DNA of 5,431 nt. Source: Actinomycetes bacterium. GTDB taxonomy: Bacteria; Actinomycetota; Actinomycetes; Mycobacteriales; Micromonosporaceae. The stretch is from NCBI GenBank assembly GCA_021793335.1, contig JAJYSW010000214.1, positions 1-5,431 of the forward strand, read 5' to 3'. Under the pieces are notes generated by a model. The model was given only the letters and a program-made list of their open reading frames with translations. It did no database searches and was not told the origin of the DNA. Of this stretch, positions 1 to 4,529 are shown piece after piece (the stretch's first letter is position 1; every line of letters begins with the position of its first letter). The position numbers and the translations under genes were made by a program.

Positions 1-563
1 CCGGCCACTACCTGGCGGCCGCCCTCGCTGCCGATGAGACGCGCGAGGGCGTCGGCCTCGACACCTCCAAGTACGCGCTGCGCCGCGCTGCGCGCAGCGC
101 GGCTCGGGAGGGCGAGCGGGGACGGATCGCGGCGGTGCTCGCCGACGCTTGGGGCCGACTGCCGATCCGCGACGGTGCGGCCGCCGCGGTCCTCAACGTC
201 TTCGCCCCGCGCAGTCCCGGCGAGATCGCCCGCATTCTCCACCCGGACGGACCGCTGGTGGTGCTGACCCCGAGGGCAGACCATCTGCGCGAACTCGTCG
301 ATGCGCTGGCGCTGCTGAGCGTCGACCCCGCGAAACCGCGGCGGACCGTCGACCAGCTCGGCGCGGCGTTCGCCGTCGAGCGGACCGAGGAGCTGCGATA
401 CGCGATGGAACTGGACCGCGGCGATGTGCTGCGTCTGGTCTCGATGGGCCCCAGCGCCAGGCACCAGGGACCCGAGGCCTTGGCCGCGGCCGTGGACCGG
501 CTGCCCACGCCGGTCCGGGTCACGGTCTCGGCGACGGTCGCCCGGTGGCGCCGGCGCGAATAG
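1..563 (+). CDS. rlmA: 23S rRNA (guanine-N1)-methyltransferase, RlmA/TlrB family, 5'-truncated
   Basis: Reading frame opens at base 3 and runs to TAG at 561-563, giving 186 residues. The family is about 270-290 residues, so roughly 90 N-terminal residues (usually a zinc finger and the Gly-rich SAM motif I) lie left of the window. The fragment begins with GHYLAAAL, which normally directly follows the motif I glycines. It continues with VGLDTSKYALRRAAR (acidic SAM ribose-binding motif and following helix), NVFAPRSPGEIARILHPDG and LVVLTPRADHLREL, then the late MGPSARH segment seen in this family. It is a cytoplasmic SAM-dependent enzyme. Family members methylate N1 of G745 (RlmA-I, Gram-negative) or G748 (RlmA-II/TlrB, Gram-positive) in 23S rRNA hairpin 35. 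Given the actinobacterial context, G748 is the likelier target (inference). A 6-bp hairpin follows the stop codon. Family assignment is firm; target base is not. Confidence 0.85.
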   Translation, partial: GHYLAAALAADETREGVGLDTSKYALRRAARSAAREGERGRIAAVLADAWGRLPIRDGAAAAVLNVFAPRSPGEIARILHPDGPLVVLTPRADHLRELVDALALLSVDPAKPRRTVDQLGAAFAVERTEELRYAMELDRGDVLRLVSMGPSARHQGPEALAAAVDRLPTPVRVTVSATVARWRRRE

Positions 564-573
564 CGGCACGTCC

Positions 574-588
574 GGCGGAAACTCCGCC
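574..588 (+). terminator. Small hairpin after rlmA, weak terminator candidate
   Basis: GGCGGA (574-579) and TCCGCC (583-588) form a perfect 6-bp stem with a 3-nt loop (AAC), starting 11 bases after the rlmA stop. No T-run follows; the next bases are ATATAACC, a locally AT-rich patch. It could help end rlmA transcription or be chance. The stem is short for an actinobacterial intrinsic terminator. Confidence 0.3.
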
Positions 589-608
589 ATATAACCAGAA
601 CATGCCTC

Positions 609-637
609 TTGTCCTCCTTTATCGCAGCCAGTACGGT
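609..637 (+). promoter_or_regulatory. Candidate sigma-70-type promoter for the glutaminyl cyclase gene
   Basis: TTGTCC (609-614) is separated by 17 bp from TACGGT (632-637). The first resembles the TTGACA -35 box and the second fits the actinobacterial TAnnnT -10 pattern. Transcription would begin near 644, leaving a leader of roughly 120 nt before the GTG start at 768. This gap is also less GC-rich than the genes around it. The -10 lies inside the palindrome at 628-642. Assigned by inspection only. Confidence 0.35.
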
Positions 638-642
638 ACTGG
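628..642. promoter_or_regulatory. Perfect 15-bp palindrome (operator candidate)
   Basis: CCAGTAC (628-634), central G (635), GTACTGG (636-642) is a perfect inverted repeat with 7-bp arms. It covers the putative -10 box at 632-637, the position expected for a repressor operator bound by a dimeric helix-turn-helix protein. No regulator gene is in the window. As RNA, a 1-nt loop would not allow a full hairpin, so a DNA-level role is more likely than a terminator. Confidence 0.4.
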
Positions 643-730
643 TGGACCTCACCTCGAACCCGCCCTGAGGCGCGACGCCGCTGCGGGGGCCGCACCGTCT
701 CGGACGCTCCGGTGGACGGGCCGCCCAGGG

Positions 731-740
731 TTCGATCGAA
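731..740. promoter_or_regulatory. 10-bp palindrome TTCGATCGAA in the 5' leader
   Basis: TTCGATCGAA is a perfect palindrome ending 14 bases before the GGAG ribosome binding site of the glutaminyl cyclase gene. It could be a second protein-binding site or a small leader structure. Ten-base palindromes occur by chance at modest frequency, so support is weak. Confidence 0.2.
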
Positions 741-754
741 GCATCGGACCGTCT

Positions 755-758
755 GGAG
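755..758 (+). promoter_or_regulatory. Ribosome binding site GGAG that favours the GTG start at 768
   Basis: GGAG abuts an in-frame ATG at 759 with no spacer, which is unsuitable for initiation there. It sits 9 bases before the in-frame GTG at 768, a normal distance. This decides the start in favour of GTG. Confidence 0.5.
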
Positions 759-767
759 ATGAACTCA

Positions 768-1568
768 GTGTTTGATCGGAGACCGGCCGCCGCGCTCTGC
801 GGTGCCGCCGCCCTGGCCCTGCTCGCCGGATGCGGCGCCGGCAGCGCCGACGCCGAAGAGTCCCCGCACGAGGACTCCGGGGTGCAGCGGCTCGGCGTCG
901 AGGTCGTCGACACCTTCGACCACGATGCCACCGCCTTCACACAGGGCCTTGAACTGCGCGACGGGGTCTTCTACGAGAGCACCGGCCTGTACGGCTCCTC
1001 GGAGGTGCGACTCGTCGATCCCGGCACCGGCGAGGTCCTCGAAGACCGTGGGCTCCCCGACGACCAGTTCGGCGAGGGGCTCACCCTCACCGAGGACGCG
1101 GTCTGGCAGATCACCTGGCAGGAGGGCGTGGCCTATCAGCGGGACCCGGCGACCCTCGACGTCGTCGCCACCGTGGAGTACGAGGGCGAGGGCTGGGGCC
1201 TCTGCTATGACGGCGAGCGGTTGATCATGAGCGACGGAACGTCCACGCTCACGTTCCGCGACCCGGAGACGTTCGCGGAGCAGGGCACCGTCGAGGTGGC
1301 CCTCGACGGCGAGGCGCTCCCGCGGATCAACGAGCTCGAATGCGTCGACGGCCGGGTGTGGGCCAACGTCTGGCAGACCGACGACATCGTCCGTATCGAC
1401 CCGGACACCGGCGAGGTCGGCGCCGTCGTCGACGCCTCGGGGCTGCTCACCGATGACGAGGCAGTGGCCGCCGACGTTCTCAACGGCATCGCCGCGGCCG
1501 AAGAGGACGGTTTCTTCTACATCACCGGCAAGCTCTGGCCGCACATGTTCCTCGTCCGTTTCGTCTGA
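768..1568 (+). CDS. Glutaminyl-peptide cyclotransferase, secreted lipoprotein (plant/bacterial-type QC)
   Basis: Predicted 266 residues from GTG at 768; an in-frame ATG at 759 would add three residues but has GGAG immediately against it. Residues 1-22 form a lipoprotein signal: FDRRP, a hydrophobic Ala/Leu stretch, then lipobox LAGC with Cys22, so the enzyme should be anchored outside the membrane. After an acidic linker the five-bladed propeller QC fold is recognisable: AFTQGL (56-61), YESTGLYG (69-76, containing the likely catalytic Glu70), FGEGLT, YEGEGWGLCYDG, INELE then ANVWQTDDIVRIDPDTG, VLNGIA, and ITGKLWPHMF near the end. The family converts N-terminal glutamine of peptides to pyroglutamate, releasing ammonia. 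Compared with the usual NELEW the protein has ELEC. The gene has its own candidate promoter and no operon partner. Physiological substrates are unknown. Assignment to the family is strong. Confidence 0.88.
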   Translation: MFDRRPAAALCGAAALALLAGCGAGSADAEESPHEDSGVQRLGVEVVDTFDHDATAFTQGLELRDGVFYESTGLYGSSEVRLVDPGTGEVLEDRGLPDDQFGEGLTLTEDAVWQITWQEGVAYQRDPATLDVVATVEYEGEGWGLCYDGERLIMSDGTSTLTFRDPETFAEQGTVEVALDGEALPRINELECVDGRVWANVWQTDDIVRIDPDTGEVGAVVDASGLLTDDEAVAADVLNGIAAAEEDGFFYITGKLWPHMFLVRFV

Positions 1569-1586
1569 TCGGTCGGTTTTACGGTC

Positions 1587-1596
1587 TGAACGTTCA
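1587..1596. promoter_or_regulatory. Palindrome TGAACGTTCA upstream of the membrane-protein gene
   Basis: A perfect 10-bp palindrome 18 bp after the glutaminyl cyclase stop. GAAC/GTTC half-sites of this kind are common in operators of TetR-type repressors (general knowledge; no regulator is visible here). It directly abuts a second palindrome at 1597-1607, making a compact 21-bp two-site block. Confidence 0.35.
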
Positions 1597-1607
1597 CCTG
1601 TTACAGG
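1597..1607. promoter_or_regulatory. Palindrome CCTGTTACAGG
   Basis: Perfect inverted repeat with 5-bp arms around a central T, immediately next to the palindrome at 1587-1596. It lies about 40 bp before the start of the membrane-protein gene. A convincing -10/-35 pair could not be chosen here; TATTGC at 1611-1616 is the best -10-like hexamer. Confidence 0.3.
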
Positions 1608-1639
1608 CCGTATTGCGCGTGAAAGCGGGATGCGCCATG

Positions 1640-1649
1640 ATGACGTCAT
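1640..1649. promoter_or_regulatory. Palindrome ATGACGTCAT overlapping a start codon
   Basis: A perfect 10-bp palindrome whose last two bases are the first two of the ATG at 1648. If bound by protein it would block initiation or early transcription of the membrane-protein gene; it may equally be chance. An in-frame ATG at 1630 lies just upstream, so with that start the palindrome would be inside the coding region. Confidence 0.22.
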
Positions 1650-2817
1650 GGCCACCACACCCCTAGACCGATTGTTGGAATACAACATGCACCTGCTGAA
1701 GCATTCGGGGCACCCCCGCCATTTCGCGGATTGGCGGCAGGACCTCGTCACCGCCGCGGTCTCGGCCTGGTTCTTCGGTGGCCTCATCCTCGACGCGTGG
1801 GCTCGCGCGACCGATCGGCACGAGCCGTTCTTCACCTGGTGGCACCTGATCTTCTGCACCGGGTACCTCGCCGTCGCGGCATGGATCGTCCACCTGCTGG
1901 TGCGGGCCCACCGCGCCGACGGGCGCACCGGGCTGGCGGCCGTGCCGCACGGCTACGGCCCCGCCGTGGTCGGCATCCCCCTGTTCCTGTTCTCAGCGCT
2001 CGCGGACCTGGTCTGGCACGGCCTCTTCGGTACCGAGAGCGCGCTCGGCGTCCTGTTCAGCCCCCCGCACCTGGGCCTCGCCGCGAGCGGCGTGCTCATC
2101 GTCGCCGCGCCGTGGCTCTCGGCCTGGCGGCGCGACGCCCTCGGCGTGGAACCGGAGGCGGCCCACGAATCCCTCCGCTTCCTCGCGCCGGCGCTGTCCC
2201 TCGGCCACGTCGGCTCGGCGGTGGTGCTGCTCCTGTCCTACGGGATCGCATTCACCTGGAGCCCGGCCGAAGTCGTCACCGGTTTGAGCGAGCCGTACGG
2301 GCCCGTGGGCGCAGCGGTGGCCGCGGGCCTCATGCTCACGACGCTCGCCGTGCTCGGCCTCGTGGTGATCGCGACCGGCAGATTCCGGCTGCCGCCGGGC
2401 TGCTTCACCGTGGCCTTCCTCTTCCCGGCCCTGGCCGCCGGTGCGAACGCGGGCTTCGAGAACCTCGGGTTCGCGGTGCTGTTCCTCGCCTCGGGAGCGC
2501 TGGCGGACTTCCTGGCCTGGCTGGTGCGGCCGGATCTGCGGCGCAGAAAGGACCTGATCACGTTCGCGGCGGCCTGGTCGATCCCCACGTGGCTCGCCTA
2601 CATGATCATGGCGAGCGCGGCCGAGGGCGCGTGGCCGAGCATCGCGATCGTCACGGGCGCGCCGCTCGCAGCGGCGCTGTTGGGCACGGTCTTCATGCTG
2701 GTCATCCAGCCCGATCACCGTGAAGCGCCGCCGGTGCGACCGGCCGAGCCGTCCCCGTTCGACGATGTCATCGCCCGAGCCAAGGCGATGACGGAGGGCC
2801 GCGGCGACCAGAGCTGA
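1648..2817 (+). CDS. Multi-spanning membrane protein of unknown function with repeated D/E/H motif
   Basis: From ATG 1648 it encodes 389 residues. About ten hydrophobic segments are visible near 34-52, 65-85, 103-122, 139-158, 178-203, 219-242, 253-270, 273-292, 303-324 and 331-352, then a polar tail of about 35 residues. Two related modules stand out. The first runs from LILDAW (Asp49) through RHEPFFTWWH (Glu59, His66). The second runs from ALADLVWH (Asp120, His124) through GTE (Glu130) to FSPPH (His141). Each places Asp, Glu and His at adjoining helix ends. I recall similar uncharacterised actinobacterial membrane proteins but no named function; metal or haem binding is only a guess. The start is uncertain: ATG 1630 and ATG 1687 are in frame and none has a strong ribosome binding site, so leaderless translation is possible. 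The N-terminus uses several codons rare in such genomes (ACA, CTA, CGA, TTG TTG). It converges on the kinase gene with 9 bp between stop codons. Confidence 0.75.
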   Translation: MATTPLDRLLEYNMHLLKHSGHPRHFADWRQDLVTAAVSAWFFGGLILDAWARATDRHEPFFTWWHLIFCTGYLAVAAWIVHLLVRAHRADGRTGLAAVPHGYGPAVVGIPLFLFSALADLVWHGLFGTESALGVLFSPPHLGLAASGVLIVAAPWLSAWRRDALGVEPEAAHESLRFLAPALSLGHVGSAVVLLLSYGIAFTWSPAEVVTGLSEPYGPVGAAVAAGLMLTTLAVLGLVVIATGRFRLPPGCFTVAFLFPALAAGANAGFENLGFAVLFLASGALADFLAWLVRPDLRRRKDLITFAAAWSIPTWLAYMIMASAAEGAWPSIAIVTGAPLAAALLGTVFMLVIQPDHREAPPVRPAEPSPFDDVIARAKAMTEGRGDQS

Positions 2818-2826
2818 CGCGACCCC

Positions 2827-3759
2827 TCAGCCGTGCAGCGCCGCCAGGCTCTCGGCCAGGAGCGGCTCGGTGATGAACTCCGAGTGGGTGCCCTCCTTGC
2901 GGCACGCGAAGGCGCCGGCGATGCGCCCTGCATCGATCGCGGCGCCGAGGCCCTCGCCGCGTCGCCGCGCCCACAGGAAACCGGAGACGAACGCGTCTCC
3001 CGCGCCGTTGGAGTCGACCGGCCGCCAGGCCGCCCACTCGGGAACGGCCCCGCTCAGCTCGGCCGCCGGGTCGAGCGCATCGTATGAGGCGAGCGCGCCG
3101 CCGCGTTCGAGGAGGAGACCGCCCCGCTCGCCGGCGGTGGCCACCACCAGTGCGGCCCGGCCGTGGTCCAGAATCCAGCGCATCGTCGGCTCCGCATCGT
3201 CACCGAGCCGCGCCGTCGAGAGGAACACGGTGTCGGCGCGCAGCGCGTAGGCCTTGTGATGCTCGGCCTTCCCGTCCCAGGCGTGCAGGTCGGTCGAGAC
3301 GCTGAAGCGCCCGTCGAGGTCGTGCAGCATGCCGCCGGTGACGTTCGAGATCGAGAGGTGGACGTGCGCGGTCTCGGCCAGGTGGGGGCCGTAGAAGTCG
3401 GCGGGCAGGCGCAGGTCGGGAGCATGCCGGTAATCGTGGAAGGAGAAGCGGTTTCCCGCCTCGTCGACGAAGTTCACCGACCGCGACGTGCCCTGTGGGG
3501 AGACCAGGTGGCGGAAGTCCAGGCCGTGGCGCTCGTAGTGGCGCAGGACCATCTCACCTTGCGCGTCCTCCCCGATGAAGTCGAGGAGCCGCGTGGACAG
3601 TCCGAGAACGTGACAACCGAGGGCGACGCCGTTGCCGGTGTGGGCCACGTAGTCACGGATGGGTTCCACGCCGAGACCGTCGCCTTCGCCGAAGGCCATC
3701 TCGGGGACGCGGACGATCGTGTCGACGCCGACGCCGCCGGCCACCAGGATGTCGAGCAT
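2827..3759 (-). CDS. PfkB-family carbohydrate kinase (ribokinase-like)
   Basis: A complete 310-residue protein, normal for the family. The N-terminus ILVAGGVGVDTIV holds the first sugar-contact region. HTGNGVALGCHVLGL (40-54) matches the glycine/asparagine substrate-binding motif, followed by DFIGEDAQGEMV. STDLHAWDG (155-163) resembles a segment I associate with an actinobacterial subgroup of these kinases. The C-terminal ATP/anion-hole signature is DSNGAGDAF (249-257) with catalytic base Asp255; the usual DTxGAGD threonine is Ser here, which is tolerated in the family. The enzyme is cytosolic and should transfer the ATP gamma-phosphate to a hydroxymethyl group of a sugar or nucleoside. The substrate cannot be read from sequence and no transporter or sugar-pathway gene adjoins. 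The ATG at 3759 is preceded by a G-rich run (GGGGGCGAG) that could serve as binding site. It is divergent from wrbA across 121 bp. Confidence 0.85.
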   Translation of the reverse strand: MLDILVAGGVGVDTIVRVPEMAFGEGDGLGVEPIRDYVAHTGNGVALGCHVLGLSTRLLDFIGEDAQGEMVLRHYERHGLDFRHLVSPQGTSRSVNFVDEAGNRFSFHDYRHAPDLRLPADFYGPHLAETAHVHLSISNVTGGMLHDLDGRFSVSTDLHAWDGKAEHHKAYALRADTVFLSTARLGDDAEPTMRWILDHGRAALVVATAGERGGLLLERGGALASYDALDPAAELSGAVPEWAAWRPVDSNGAGDAFVSGFLWARRRGEGLGAAIDAGRIAGAFACRKEGTHSEFITEPLLAESLAALHG

Positions 3760-3831
3760 GCTCTCGCCCCCTGCATCGGGCTTTGGGGGTTTTGGGACTC
3801 CTTGCGCTGGGTAACCATAACGTCGAAGTAC

Positions 3832-3849
3832 GCAGAAGGTGCAGAAGGT
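3832..3849. repeat. Perfect tandem 9-bp direct repeat (GCAGAAGGT x2)
   Basis: GCAGAAGGT occurs at 3832-3840 and again at 3841-3849 with no gap. It lies within the promoter region, 31-49 bp upstream of the wrbA start. Nearly one helical turn in period, it could bind a regulator as tandem half-sites, or reflect a local slippage duplication. Confidence 0.5.
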
Positions 3850-3867
3850 CGAGATTCACGTAACCGC

Positions 3868-3873
3868 AAGGAG
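3868..3873 (+). promoter_or_regulatory. Ribosome binding site AAGGAG of wrbA
   Basis: AAGGAG sits 7 bases before ATG at 3881. It is the clearest binding site in the window and excludes the longer in-frame extension that could start at a GTG at 3839. Confidence 0.75.
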
Positions 3874-3880
3874 CGCCGCC

Positions 3881-4480
3881 ATGGTCAACTTGGCCGTCAT
3901 CCACTATTCCCAGACCGGCAACGTCTATGCGATGGCGAAGACCGCCGCCGATGAGGGCGCCGCCGCCGGGGCCGACGTCCGGCTCAGGAAGGTCAGGGAG
4001 CTCGCCCCGCCCGAGGCCGTCCAGTCGAACCCCGACTGGGTCGCGCACGCCGAGGCCGTCGCAGACCTGGAGGAGGCCGAGCTCGACGACCTCGAATGGG
4101 CGGACGCGGTCATGTGGGGGACGCCGACGCGGTACGGCGTCCCGTGCGCCCAGATCCGGCAGTTCGTCGACCAGACCGGCGGGCTGTGGCAGCGGGGCGG
4201 CCTGATCAACAAGGTGATGTCGACGTTCGTGTCGACCGCGACCAGCCACGGCGGCCAGGAGTCGACGATTCTGGCGATGAACAACACCTTCTACCACTGG
4301 GGCTCGATCATCATCGGCACCGGGTACACCGACCCGATCCTGTTCGATCTCGAACTGGGCAACCCATACGGCGCGAGTCATATCGGTGGCGCCGGGCCGA
4401 TGGGGGAGACGAACCGGCGCGGCGTGGTGATCCAGACCCGGCGGGTGCTGGAGGTCGCCGCGAAACTCAAAGGCGAGTGA
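3881..4480 (+). CDS. wrbA: NAD(P)H:quinone oxidoreductase, WrbA-type flavoprotein
   Basis: It encodes 199 residues, the usual WrbA length (E. coli about 198), starting at ATG 3881 with AAGGAG 7 bases upstream. It is a flavodoxin-like fold. The FMN phosphate loop is HYSQTGN (8-14). GTPTRYG (80-86) contacts the isoalloxazine ring. DQTGGLW (97-103), STATSHGGQE (118-127) and NPYGASH (161-167) are further family signatures matching E. coli WrbA segments DQTGGLW, SSTGTGGGQE and TPYGAT. The family forms FMN-binding tetramers in the cytosol and reduces quinones by two electrons, avoiding semiquinones. An oxidative or electrophile stress role is typical of relatives, but nothing here proves it. It is likely monocistronic: divergent from the kinase gene and closed by a strong hairpin terminator beginning at the stop codon. 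Confidence 0.93.
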   Translation: MVNLAVIHYSQTGNVYAMAKTAADEGAAAGADVRLRKVRELAPPEAVQSNPDWVAHAEAVADLEEAELDDLEWADAVMWGTPTRYGVPCAQIRQFVDQTGGLWQRGGLINKVMSTFVSTATSHGGQESTILAMNNTFYHWGSIIIGTGYTDPILFDLELGNPYGASHIGGAGPMGETNRRGVVIQTRRVLEVAAKLKGE

Positions 4481-4515
4481 AGGCCGGGCCCGAGGGGCGT
4501 CGGGCCCGGCCTTTT
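4480..4515 (+). terminator. Strong intrinsic terminator after wrbA, possibly bidirectional
   Basis: A perfect 14-bp stem: left arm 4480-4493 (AAGGCCGGGCCCGA), 6-nt loop GGGGCG (4494-4499), right arm 4500-4513, followed by T residues so that 4512-4515 read TTTT. The left arm includes the last base of the wrbA stop codon. The converging membrane-protein gene ends at 4530, so the same hairpin lies just downstream of it and could stop transcription from both sides, although the minus-strand side has only two U residues. Confidence 0.9.
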
Positions 4516-4529
4516 CCTGTTGCCGGTGA

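Larger units (their letters stand above)
3760..3880. promoter_or_regulatory. Divergent intergenic region between the pfkB-type gene and wrbA
   Basis: This 121-bp stretch must hold the start signals for both genes. Candidate -10 boxes fitting TAnnnT overlap each other: TAACGT on the plus strand (3818-3823) and TATGGT on the minus strand (3819-3814). Neither has a clear -35 partner at 16-18 bp, so these are weak calls. The region also has a tandem 9-bp repeat (3832-3849), a G-tract cluster (3778-3811) and the wrbA ribosome binding site. Opposing -10 boxes in the same place would make the two genes compete for polymerase. Confidence 0.45.

Noticed and set aside
694..754. Direct repeat ACCGTCT at 694-700 and 748-754
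   Set aside because: Only seven bases, in GC-rich sequence, with no partner structure; likely chance.
602..775. A 57-codon plus-strand leader peptide starting MPLVLLYRSQYGTGG and overlapping the glutaminyl cyclase start
   Set aside because: There is no ribosome binding site before ATG 602, it begins upstream of the proposed transcription start, and its tail is Arg-rich shadow sequence.
8..940. A 310-codon minus-strand ORF across rlmA and the following gap
   Set aside because: Composition is Ser/Arg/Ala-rich with no recognisable motif and it lies antisense to a clear rRNA methyltransferase.
765..1928. A 387-codon minus-strand ORF antisense to the glutaminyl cyclase and the membrane protein gene
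   Set aside because: Its product is Arg/Val/Gly-rich low-complexity sequence without domain signatures, spans two good genes on the other strand, and is what a GC-rich codon pattern produces in the complementary frame.
2814..2830. Possible shared terminator at the convergent junction (CTGA/TCAG covering both stop codons)
   Set aside because: Only a 4-bp inverted match with no stable stem or T-run.
3839..3880. N-terminal extension of WrbA from GTG 3839 (MQKVEIHVTARSAA)
   Set aside because: AAGGAG is ideally placed for ATG 3881, and WrbA proteins begin right before the first beta strand as in MVNLAVIHYS.
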